From the NCBI GenBank assembly GCA_041651315.1, contig JBAZJM010000121.1, positions 1-12,738 of the forward strand: 12,738 bases of DNA. Direction: 5' to 3'. Shown piece by piece: positions 1-6,543 of this stretch; position 1 is the first letter of the stretch; the number at the start of each line of letters is the position of its first letter. A program made the position numbers and the translations under genes. The notes beneath the pieces were generated by a model. The model was not told the origin of the DNA and searched no databases. It saw nothing but the letters and a program-made list of their open reading frames with translations. Source of the DNA: CAITYL01 sp041651315. GTDB taxonomy: Bacteria; Verrucomicrobiota; Lentisphaeria; Oligosphaerales; CAITYL01.

Positions 1-2532
1 CGCGACGTCAGCGAGTTCGGCGATTATTTCCGCACCCAGCGCTGGAACCAGGGTCCCGGCTGCGACCAGCCGATGCTGCAGCGCGACATCATCAAAAACA
101 AAGTTGCCAGCTCCATCGCCCACCTTTACCAGCGGCCCCGGGTCTGGCTGGAAGGCTTCCACTCCAGCGGCTGGGGCACCTCCAGCAGCGCCCTCACCGA
201 CGCCACCTTTGCGAACTTCGCCCAGGGCCAGAACCTGCTGACGCTCCACGGGTTGTATTATTCCACCCACGGCGGCTGGTGGGAATGGGCGCCGCCCTGC
301 AACCATTTCCGCCAACCCTATTGGGCCCACCTGCCCGCCTTCATGACGTGCGTGGAGCGGCTCGGCTACCTGCTCAGCCAGGGCGACCACCGCTGCGACG
401 TGGCGCTGCTCTACCCGGTCGCCCCGGTGGAGGCCGGCCTCGGCGGTGACGATGCCGTGGCCACCGCCTTCGCCGCCGGCGAAGCCCTCTACCGCGACGG
501 CATCGATTTTGACTTCATGGACTTCGAGTCGCTGGAACGGGCCACGATCGCCGACGGCCGCCTCGCGGTCAGCGGCGAAAGCTACCGGGTGCTGGTTTTC
601 CCGGCCATGCGCGCCGTGCGTTTCTCCATGCTGCGCCAAGCGCTGGCCTTCCAGCGCGCCGGCGGCACGGTGCTGGCCGTGGGCGCCCTGCCCGAGGCCG
701 GCGACCGCGCCGGGCGCCAGGACCCCGAACTGGACGCCATCGTCAACGAACTCTTCGGCGCCCGCCGGAACCGGGTGGCCGCCGCGGCGGCACTGGTGCC
801 CGCCGTGGCCGCACGCCTGGGCACCCGCGACCTCGCCTTTGCCGGACCGGTGCCGGCCGGCCTCAGCCTCATGCACCGCCGGGTCGGCCCGCGTGACCTC
901 TATTTCCTCCATGGCGCCCCGCGGGGCGCCGAATGCATCTTCCGCGCCACCGGCCGAGCGGAGTTGTGGGATCCCTGGACCGGTGCCAGCCGCCCCCTGC
1001 CGGTGGCCGCCCAGACGGCGGAAACCACCACCCTGCATCTTCCTCTGACGGAGGTTGAGGCGCAGATCATCGTGTTCAGCCCCGGCTCCCCGCTCCGGGA
1101 GACTGCCGCGGCCGCGCCGCCGCCCAGCGAGATTGCCGTGCCCGATCCGTGGACCGGCGAACTCGTCCCCACCCTCGACAACCGCTGGGGCGACTACCGC
1201 TGGCCGGCGTTCGAGGGCCGGATCGGCGCCGAGGCCCGCCGCTTCCGCTATCAGGAGGAAACCACGGCCGCCGCCGGCTGGGAAAAGGCCGGCTTTGACG
1301 CCGGCGCCTGGCCCGTGGTCACCCACGGCTTCGGCCCCCAGTTCCAGCAGCTCGGGCCGCTGCCCGAAGCCGCGGACGCCGCCGCGCTGGAGCGGTCCCT
1401 GCTCACTGCCACGGCTTCGATCACCGCCGGCAAGACCGAACGCGTTGGCGGCCAGGATCATGCCTGGAAGCCATACGCCTTTTCCTGGCGCTGGGGCGTG
1501 GAAGGCGATCCCGGCCACCAGGGCTGGCACGGCCTCAAGGAAGAGGCCTACGACGATTTCATCCGGCTGGGCAAGCTGACGGACCAGCACAAGTCCTATG
1601 TCCGGGAACGCGAGGACGGCGGCTCGCGCTATTACCTGTGGACCACGGTCACCGCCCCCGCCGCCATGACCGGGAAACTGCTGGTGGGCGGCCTGGCCCC
1701 CGCCAAAATCTGGATCAACGGCGAGTTGCTGGCGCCCACGGCCACGACCGTGCCGCTGCGCGCCGGGCCGAACCCGGTCCTACTGCGCTACGACCAGCCG
1801 GGCACCGGCTTCTTCCTGGTCACCCGGCCCGACTTTGTCCTGCCGGACGCCCGCCCCGGGGCGCTCGCCATGCGCTGGCACGAGGCGCCGGGCATCCTGC
1901 CCTTTGACGTGCGCCCCGGCGAGGCGAATCCCGCCGCTTGCTACCGCTTCACGGCCGCGCCGGGCGCCCGGGCGCTGACCGTCACGGCCCGCGGCCAGGT
2001 CCAGGCCTGGGTGAACGGCAGGAAATGCCGCGCCGCAGCAACGGAGGACGGCAAGATCCGTTTCACCGTGACGCCGGCAAAGTCCGGCCGGGACGCCGTG
2101 GTCGCGCTGCGCATCGAACAGGAACGCGGCGTCTACGGCGGAGCCGCCCTGCCCGAACCGGTGACCTTCGACTGTGAAGAAGGCGCCATCGCCCTGGGCG
2201 ACTGGTCGCAGACGGAGGGGCTGGCCAGCTACTCCGGCGGCCTGCGCTACCGGACCACCCTGAACCTGACGGCGGCACAGGCCGGGAGCAAACTCCAGCT
2301 GGACCTGGGCGAAGTCGCCTCCTCGGCCGAAGTCTTGATCAACGGCCAGGTCGCCGGCGTCCGCGTCGCCCCGCCCTGGCACTGGGACGTGACCGGGCTG
2401 TTCACGGCCGGCGACAACCGCATCGAGGTGCTGGTGTACAACACCCTGGCCAACCACTACCTGACCATCCCCACCCGCTATCGCGGCAGCCCCAAGTCCG
2501 GCCTGCTCGGCCCGGTGCGGTTGCTGGCCTGA
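1..2532 (+). CDS. GH106-like glycoside hydrolase (alpha-L-rhamnosidase family), 5' end missing
   Basis: The reading frame is open from base 1 to a TGA at 2530-2532, giving 843 residues of a longer protein; the first in-frame ATG (73) is internal. Residues about 45-130 carry the pattern expected in GH106-type catalytic domains: an EGFHSSGWG segment (E near residue 51), then an LLTLHGLYYS strand, a tryptophan-rich stretch and YLLSQG followed by DVALLYP. The middle (about 450-620) has a beta-rich region with KTERVGGQDHAW and YYLWTTV. The last 100 residues look like a GH2/GH106 sugar-binding jelly roll (LDLGEV, ASSAEVLINGQ, PPWHWDVTGLF, NRIEVLVYNTLANHY). Family knowledge: GH106 enzymes release terminal L-rhamnose from pectic and other glycans and are usually over 900 residues and exported. 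The signal peptide would lie upstream of the window. The exact substrate is not shown. It is convergent with the aldolase-dehydrogenase gene, which may act on a released sugar (inference). Confidence 0.72.
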   Translation, partial: RDVSEFGDYFRTQRWNQGPGCDQPMLQRDIIKNKVASSIAHLYQRPRVWLEGFHSSGWGTSSSALTDATFANFAQGQNLLTLHGLYYSTHGGWWEWAPPCNHFRQPYWAHLPAFMTCVERLGYLLSQGDHRCDVALLYPVAPVEAGLGGDDAVATAFAAGEALYRDGIDFDFMDFESLERATIADGRLAVSGESYRVLVFPAMRAVRFSMLRQALAFQRAGGTVLAVGALPEAGDRAGRQDPELDAIVNELFGARRNRVAAAAALVPAVAARLGTRDLAFAGPVPAGLSLMHRRVGPRDLYFLHGAPRGAECIFRATGRAELWDPWTGASRPLPVAAQTAETTTLHLPLTEVEAQIIVFSPGSPLRETAAAAPPPSEIAVPDPWTGELVPTLDNRWGDYRWPAFEGRIGAEARRFRYQEETTAAAGWEKAGFDAGAWPVVTHGFGPQFQQLGPLPEAADAAALERSLLTATASITAGKTERVGGQDHAWKPYAFSWRWGVEGDPGHQGWHGLKEEAYDDFIRLGKLTDQHKSYVREREDGGSRYYLWTTVTAPAAMTGKLLVGGLAPAKIWINGELLAPTATTVPLRAGPNPVLLRYDQPGTGFFLVTRPDFVLPDARPGALAMRWHEAPGILPFDVRPGEANPAACYRFTAAPGARALTVTARGQVQAWVNGRKCRAAATEDGKIRFTVTPAKSGRDAVVALRIEQERGVYGGAALPEPVTFDCEEGAIALGDWSQTEGLASYSGGLRYRTTLNLTAAQAGSKLQLDLGEVASSAEVLINGQVAGVRVAPPWHWDVTGLFTAGDNRIEVLVYNTLANHYLTIPTRYRGSPKSGLLGPVRLLA

Positions 2533-2577
2533 TGGCCATGGCCTTCCGGCCCGTGATGTTGTGCAAAACCCGCCCCG

Positions 2578-2628
2578 GCGCCGGCAGGAATGCCGGCGCG
2601 ACATTCATGGCAGGCAGGAATGCCTGCC
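2578..2628. repeat. Two REP-like hairpins between convergent genes
   Basis: Two perfect stem-loops in the same orientation lie in the 123-bp gap between the glycosidase stop and the aldolase stop. Hairpin A (2578-2599) has a 9-bp stem GCGCCGGCA/TGCCGGCGC around loop GGAA. Hairpin B (2609-2628) has an 8-bp stem GGCAGGCA/TGCCTGCC around the same loop. Both share the core GGCA-GGAA-TGCC. The paired repeats at 6482-6543 and 7325-7378 share this core except for one loop base (AGAA), so they look like members of one family. The position between two gene ends is typical of REP sequences. They could also protect or terminate both transcripts, although there is no clear T tract. Confidence 0.75.
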
Positions 2629-2655
2629 CCACGTTCTTGTCCGTCCCGCGTGTTT

Positions 2656-4572
2656 TCAGGCGTGGAGCATGACCTGGCCGCCGGTGACCGGGATGGCTTG
2701 ACCGGTTTCATAGGGCTGCTCGACGGTGTAGAGGATGGCGCGCACGACATCTTCAGGACGGCAGCCACGGCCCATCGGCACCTTGCTCTCGTAGAACTTC
2801 TTGACGTCGGCGATGCTGGTGGCGCCGGGCACCTTGCCGGCGCGCAGGTACTGGACGAACAGGCCGCGCTCGGGATCGCTCCACAACGGCCCCTCGAAGA
2901 AGTTGCCGGGACAGACGCTGTTGACCTTGATCTGGTCCTCGACCAGTTCCATGGCAAAGCTTTGGGTGAGGCCGATGGCGCCGAACTTGCCGCCGGCATA
3001 GGCGCCGTTCTTGTTGCTGCCCTGCAGGCCGCTCTTGGAGTTGACCTGGACAATGTCGCCCCACGGACCGCGGCCGTCGGCCTTCTGGGCCGCCATGACG
3101 CGCGCCGCATGCTTGACGCAGAGGAAGTAACCGGTGTAGTTGACGGCGGTGACGAAATCCCAATCCGCCTTGCTCAGGGTCTTGACCGACCCGGCGCGCA
3201 ACACGCCGGCGTTGGCCACGAAGAGGTCGAACCCGCCGCAGGTGCGGGTGATGTCGAGCGCCATGGCGGCCACGGACGCCTCGTCGCTGACGTTGACGCC
3301 GGCGGCGAAGGCGCGGCCGGCGCCGAACTCCGCCTCCAGGTCGGCGGCCACCTTTTTGGCGCCGTCGAGATTGAGGTCGGCGACCACCACGACGGCCCCT
3401 TCGGCTGCCAGCCCGCGGGCGATGCCGAGGCCGAAGCCCTGGGCGGCACCGGTGATGACGGCGACCTTGGCCGCCAGCCGGCGGCCGGCGGCGTTTTGGC
3501 CGCCCTGGGCGATGGAGCGGCGGTAGCTCTCAACTTCCCAGTTCTCGATGAAACCGCGTTCCCGGTCGGTCAGGTGGCGCGGGCCGCCGAAGGCCTGGGT
3601 GTACTGGGCCACCAGGGCGGCGTCGCGGGCCGCGACCAGGACGTCGCGGGTGTCCTTGAGCGAGCTGCCGGCGGTGAACACCGCCTTGCCGGACACGCCA
3701 ATCACGCGCGGGGCATAGCCGCGCTCGGCGCGGTAGGCGTCCAGAGCGGCGGGGGTGATCTCGCCGGTATAGGCGAACGCCTTGGCATAGACCAGGTGGT
3801 CGGGGGTCAGCGGGCCGGCGGCCGGGGTGAACCAGCCGGAAGCGGCCACGATGGCGCGCGCACCGTCGGTGCCCACCAGGGTGCGCAGGGCCGGCGCGAC
3901 GGCCAGCACGGTCTCGCCGTCCGCGGACTCCGCCACCGGCAGTTCCAACGCCACGCCGGCGGCGCGGCAGGCGCCGGCCAGCGTTTCGAGCATGCGGGTG
4001 TAGTCGGCCTCGATGGCCGCCAGCGACTCGCCGCCGACAAAGACGCCGTGGTTTTGCAGGAACAGGACGCGCGGCGGCTGGGCCTGTTTCTTCAGGAAGG
4101 TGGCGGCGGCCTGGGCCAGGGTGAAGCCGGGGTCGACGTAGTCCATCCACACCGCCTCGGGAAAGAGCTTGCGGCAGGCCTCGCGCCCGTTGGCGCCGCA
4201 GGTCATGCCGTTGACCAGCGCCGGATGCAGGTGAACCACAAAGGGGAACGGCAGCAGCTCATGCAGCGGCGCCTCGACCGACGGCCGGCCGCTGCTCTCG
4301 GGACGCACGGCCGCCGCCATCAGCCCCTTGACCTTGGCCTCGCGCTCGCGCCAGTCGGCCGGCATCGGCACCTGCATGAGCTCCTGCAGCGCCTGGCGGT
4401 CCATGGCGATGAACTGCTCCGGCTGGATGGCGCTCAGGGCCACCCCGCTGGGCTTGATGTACAGCGTGCCGGCATCCTTGAACGAGGTGTTGCCACCGCC
4501 GAGGAACACATAGCGGAGATCGCTCCCGAGACGGCGTGAGACGGCGGCAAGTTCCTGAAGTTCTGAGCGCAT
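2656..4572 (-). CDS. Bifunctional class II aldolase / short-chain dehydrogenase
   Basis: This 638-residue two-domain cytoplasmic enzyme starts at ATG 4572, preceded by AAGGA nine bases upstream. The N-terminal class II aldolase/adducin-like half (about 1-345) shows GGGNTS (25-30), KPSG (40-43), the zinc pair HLHP (H114, H116) and NHG (H175). The C-terminal SDR half (about 365-638) shows TGAAQGFG (374-381, NAD(P) binding), VANAG (452-456), NSKSG with S512, and YAGGK (Y525, K529). The architecture is that of COG3347 (YuxG/RhaEW-type rhamnulose-1-phosphate aldolase/lactaldehyde dehydrogenase), which are usually near 690 residues. The SDR half, with NSKSG, KVPMGRGC and a terminal VTGGQVM, instead recalls sorbitol-6-phosphate 2-dehydrogenase (SrlD). 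The family call is therefore firm, but the substrate is open: rhamnulose-1-phosphate is only one option. It converges on the GH106-like gene, which fits sugar catabolism. Confidence 0.88.
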   Translation of the reverse strand: MRSELQELAAVSRRLGSDLRYVFLGGGNTSFKDAGTLYIKPSGVALSAIQPEQFIAMDRQALQELMQVPMPADWREREAKVKGLMAAAVRPESSGRPSVEAPLHELLPFPFVVHLHPALVNGMTCGANGREACRKLFPEAVWMDYVDPGFTLAQAAATFLKKQAQPPRVLFLQNHGVFVGGESLAAIEADYTRMLETLAGACRAAGVALELPVAESADGETVLAVAPALRTLVGTDGARAIVAASGWFTPAAGPLTPDHLVYAKAFAYTGEITPAALDAYRAERGYAPRVIGVSGKAVFTAGSSLKDTRDVLVAARDAALVAQYTQAFGGPRHLTDRERGFIENWEVESYRRSIAQGGQNAAGRRLAAKVAVITGAAQGFGLGIARGLAAEGAVVVVADLNLDGAKKVAADLEAEFGAGRAFAAGVNVSDEASVAAMALDITRTCGGFDLFVANAGVLRAGSVKTLSKADWDFVTAVNYTGYFLCVKHAARVMAAQKADGRGPWGDIVQVNSKSGLQGSNKNGAYAGGKFGAIGLTQSFAMELVEDQIKVNSVCPGNFFEGPLWSDPERGLFVQYLRAGKVPGATSIADVKKFYESKVPMGRGCRPEDVVRAILYTVEQPYETGQAIPVTGGQVMLHA

Positions 4573-4845
4573 GGCTGACCATCCTTATTCAAAATCACGC
4601 AAAACCCCCGCGCCGGAAGGGCACCGGGCACACCATTATGGGCTTGGATCCCGCACCAAAACCGTCGCGCGGGAAGCCGGCAGGGGAAGCCGAATAATCT
4701 AGCGGGGAGACGCGGGCGCCGCCACCGGCCCCCAACCGGGGCGGCAACGGGTCACGGATTGGGGGGGGTAAGCCGGAAATGCGAAGCGCAGAATCGGGGG
4801 TATTTTATTCCCCCGTGATGTTTGGGCCATTTGCCGTGAGGGAAC
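4573..4845. other. Divergent intergenic region (aldolase-SDR / VF530)
   Basis: These 273 bases between two divergent genes hold no credible ORF. Visible elements are the minus-strand ribosome site AAGGA near 4582-4586, a CATAAT hexamer on the minus strand (rc of ATTATG at 4635-4640) that could be a -10 for the aldolase gene without a convincing -35, a run of eight G at 4761-4768, and a hairpin at 4795-4815. Both genes need a promoter here. Confidence 0.4.
4795..4815. promoter_or_regulatory. GC-stem / AT-loop hairpin upstream of VF530 gene
   Basis: A perfect 6-bp stem CGGGGG/CCCCCG encloses the nine-base AT-only loop TATTTTATT, 30 bases before the ATG at 4846. The loop contains TATTTT, which could serve as a -10 box, in which case the flanking palindrome would be a natural operator site. 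An alternative is a 5'UTR hairpin. No T tract follows, so an intrinsic terminator is unlikely. The function is inferred only from position and symmetry. Confidence 0.35.
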
Positions 4846-5070
4846 ATGACCACTTTCCAATCCAAGGATCCCCTGCACGGCCTGACCCTGGAGGCGATGC
4901 TGACGCGCCTGGTGGAGCGGCATGGCTGGGAAAAACTGGGCCGCCTGATCCCGGTGCGTTGCTTCAATCTTGATCCGAGCATCAAGTCCAGCCTGACCTT
5001 TCTCCGGCGCACTCCGTGGGCGCGGAAGAAGGTCGAGGAACTCTACCTGAGCTCCCTGCCCCGGGCCTGA
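4846..5070 (+). CDS. VF530 family (DUF2132) small DNA-binding protein
   Basis: This 74-residue protein matches the whole of the VF530/DUF2132 family as I recall it. It contains DPLHGLTLEAML (8-19), then LVERHGWEKLG, RCFNLDPSIKSSL (38-50), and FLRRTPWARKKVEELY (52-67). The family is a small helical fold named after a Vibrio fischeri protein whose structure suggested DNA binding; its cellular role is not settled. No cysteine pair, signal peptide or membrane segment is visible. GAGGGA just upstream of ATG 4846 serves as the ribosome site. It is the first gene of a three-gene same-strand run with the NifU-like and phosphoesterase genes, 88 bases ahead of the next start. Confidence 0.9.
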   Translation: MTTFQSKDPLHGLTLEAMLTRLVERHGWEKLGRLIPVRCFNLDPSIKSSLTFLRRTPWARKKVEELYLSSLPRA

Positions 5071-5093
5071 GCGGGCAGGCATGGCACCGGTGA

Positions 5094-5107
5094 GACGCTA
5101 TAGTGTC
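5094..5107. promoter_or_regulatory. Near-palindrome containing a TATAGT -10-like box
   Basis: The 14-mer GACGCTATAGTGTC is symmetric except for one base pair and contains TATAGT at 5099-5104. It lies in the 88-base gap between the VF530 stop and the NifU-like start at 5159. If TATAGT is a -10, transcription would begin near 5111 and leave a leader of about 48 bases. No good -35 is visible around 5076-5081, so an internal promoter or operator for nifU-phosphoesterase is only possible. Confidence 0.25.
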
Positions 5108-5158
5108 GGCCGACTGCTGGAACACAATAGGGCACATGCACGGAAAGGCAGACTGGCC

Positions 5159-5380
5159 ATGGAACAGAAAATACGCGATGTTCTGGAAGAGTTGCGCGGC
5201 ATGCTGCAGGCGGACGGCGGCGACCTGGAAGTGGTCAGCATTGAGGGCAACACGGTGACCCTGCGGCTGCAGGGCGCCTGCGGCTGCTGCCCCCATGCCC
5301 AGATGACGCTCAAGAACGGCATCGAGCGCGTCCTGCGGGAACAGGTCAGCCCCGAAATCGTGGTCGAACGCGCGGAGTGA
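5159..5380 (+). CDS. NifU-like C-terminal domain protein (Fe-S cluster scaffold)
   Basis: This 73-residue stand-alone NifU C-terminal domain is the type that binds an Fe-S cluster between subunits and passes it to target proteins. Features seen are VLEELRGMLQADGGDLEVV (8-26, the signature helix and strand), then VTLRLQGACGCCPHAQ with the CxxC pair C41/C44 plus an extra C43, and TLKNGIERVL (50-59). I chose ATG 5159, preceded by AAAGG; an upstream in-frame ATG at 5081 would add 26 residues without family similarity, so I reject it. It is 13 bases ahead of the phosphoesterase gene and probably co-transcribed with it. The nearby radical SAM enzyme QueE is one of many possible clients, but nothing ties them. 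Confidence 0.93.
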   Translation: MEQKIRDVLEELRGMLQADGGDLEVVSIEGNTVTLRLQGACGCCPHAQMTLKNGIERVLREQVSPEIVVERAE

Positions 5381-5393
5381 CGGCAGGCGGCCC

Positions 5394-6035
5394 ATGCGGT
5401 TGTTGTTCATCACGGATGTGCACGGACGCACGGCCCGGTTGCGGGAACTTCCGGAGGCGGATGCCTGCCTGGTCGGGGGCGACCTGACGCATTTCGGCGG
5501 CCCGGAAGAGGTGCGTGGGCTGCTGGAAACCCTGGCCGCCCGTTTTCCCGTCGTCCTGGGCGTGCCCGGCAACTGCGACCCCGCGGAGGCCGCCGGAGTG
5601 TTCACTCAGGCCGGTGCCGGCCTGCACCTCGCCCGGCGCGAGTGGGGCGGCCTGGTGTTCTGGGGCATCGGCGGCTGTCCGCGCACCCCCTTCGGCACCC
5701 CCAATGAATGGACGGAAGACACGGTGGCGGCCGGGCTGAAGACGATTCCGGGCACGGACGGCGCCCCGCTGCCGGGCGTGCTGGTGACCCATGCGCCGCC
5801 CGCCGGTTCCCCGGCGGCCCTGCTGCCTTCCGGTGTCGATGCCGGCAGCCGCGCCGTGGCGGAGTTCGCCCGGCGGCTCCGGCCGGTCCTGATCCTGTGC
5901 GGCCACATCCACGAGGCGCGCGGCCTGCACCACTGGGAGGGGATTCCGGTGGTCAATCCCGGCCCCCTGCGCGACGGACATTACGCGCTCATCGAATGGA
6001 CGCCGCCCCGGTCTCCCGCAGTGACCCTGGTTTAG
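5394..6035 (+). CDS. Calcineurin-like metallophosphoesterase
   Basis: This 213-residue protein has the ordered metal-binding motifs of the calcineurin-like phosphoesterase superfamily: DVHG (D8, H10), GGDLTHFGG (28-36), GNCD (59-62), THAPP near residue 130, and GHIHEARG near residue 170, followed by VNPGPL. These ligands bind two metal ions for phosphodiester or phosphomonoester hydrolysis. The protein is compact and cytoplasmic, like the YfcE/MJ0936-type single-domain enzymes; its natural substrate cannot be read from sequence. ATG 5394 has GGCAGG upstream and lies 13 bases after the NifU-like stop. Its TAG overlaps the TAA of queD on the other strand (bases 6032-6035, TTAG). Confidence 0.92.
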   Translation: MRLLFITDVHGRTARLRELPEADACLVGGDLTHFGGPEEVRGLLETLAARFPVVLGVPGNCDPAEAAGVFTQAGAGLHLARREWGGLVFWGIGGCPRTPFGTPNEWTEDTVAAGLKTIPGTDGAPLPGVLVTHAPPAGSPAALLPSGVDAGSRAVAEFARRLRPVLILCGHIHEARGLHHWEGIPVVNPGPLRDGHYALIEWTPPRSPAVTLV

Positions 6036-6463
6036 GCCGGGCAGTACTCCGCCCAGGACGACGAGGTCTCCCATACCCGGACCTTGGCCAGGCGCGCGCC
6101 GGTTTTGTGGAACAGGCGCCGGAGATCGCGGGCCACCGCGACATAGATGACTTCCGCCATGCGTTCGCTGGTGGGTTCACCCGAAAAGGCGACGACACGG
6201 TCGCCGTAAATCTTCCGCAGTTTTTTGAAATTGGGGTCCGTGTCGTTCATGCACAGGGCATGGTCGTAGATTTCGACCACCCGCTGAATGGCGGCCTTGA
6301 TGTCCTTGAAGTCGCAGACCATGCCGTTGGCGTCGAGGCGGACGGATTCCAGCACCACCTCCACCCGGCGGGTGTGGCCGTGCGGGAAGCGGCAGAGGGC
6401 GGGGTGCTTCGAGAGCAGATGGGCGCTCTCGATTTCCAGGGTTTTACAGACGCGATAGGCCAT
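6032..6463 (-). CDS. queD: 6-carboxy-5,6,7,8-tetrahydropterin synthase (QueD / PTPS family)
   Basis: QueD converts dihydroneopterin triphosphate to 6-carboxytetrahydropterin, the second step of 7-deazaguanine (queuosine) synthesis. The 143-residue protein shows the zinc histidines H15 (SAHLL), H28 and H30 (PHGH), the catalytic cysteine C24 four residues before PHGH, DFKDIK (51-56), YDHALCMND (66-74, catalytic H68) and WETSSSWAEY (131-140) with the substrate-binding glutamate E132. Length is normal for the family. I chose ATG 6463; an in-frame TTG at 6490 would start inside a REP hairpin. No Shine-Dalgarno site precedes 6463, but a TATATT box ends six bases upstream. QueE, the next enzyme, lies upstream on the same strand beyond the RAYT insertion. 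A eukaryote-type pyruvoyl-tetrahydropterin synthase activity is possible but less likely next to queE. Confidence 0.9.
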   Translation of the reverse strand: MAYRVCKTLEIESAHLLSKHPALCRFPHGHTRRVEVVLESVRLDANGMVCDFKDIKAAIQRVVEIYDHALCMNDTDPNFKKLRKIYGDRVVAFSGEPTSERMAEVIYVAVARDLRRLFHKTGARLAKVRVWETSSSWAEYCPA

Positions 6464-6469
6464 GCGCCC

Positions 6470-6475
6470 AATATA
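6470..6475 (-). promoter_or_regulatory. TATATT -10 box of queD (leaderless spacing)
   Basis: On the minus strand TATATT is followed by six bases (GGGCGC) and then ATG 6463. In leaderless genes the -10 hexamer sits at this distance, so the mRNA would begin at the start codon itself. The corresponding -35 region falls in the REP hairpin at 6482-6501, and no clear -35 is seen. Confidence 0.5.
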
Positions 6476-6481
6476 CCCGAT

Positions 6482-6543
6482 GGCGGGCAAGAATGCCCGC
6501 CCCCAGTTACCGGGTTACCGTGCGGCGGCATTCTTGCCGCCGC
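6482..6543. repeat. Paired REP-like repeat (BIME-like), left copy
   Basis: Two perfect hairpins are separated by 20 bases. The first (6482-6501) has an 8-bp stem GGCGGGCA/TGCCCGCC around AGAA. The second (6522-6543) has a 9-bp stem GCGGCGGCA/TGCCGCCGC around TTCT. Because TTCT is the reverse complement of AGAA, the two are inverted copies of one REP core, as in bacterial BIMEs. The spacer has GTTACC twice, eight bases apart, while the right copy at 7325-7378 has it once. The last codons and the TAA stop (6515-6517) of the broken transposase lie inside this repeat. Confidence 0.85.

Noticed and set aside
2590..4539. 649-codon open frame on the plus strand opposite the aldolase-SDR gene
   Set aside because: The minus-strand frame has all aldolase and SDR motifs. 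The plus-strand translation is G/A/D-rich, has no motif and is a normal antisense shadow of GC-rich coding DNA.
4761..4768. Run of eight G as a possible phase-variable tract
   Set aside because: It is not inside a coding sequence and not placed between recognisable -35 and -10 boxes; a single short run in GC-rich DNA is weak evidence.
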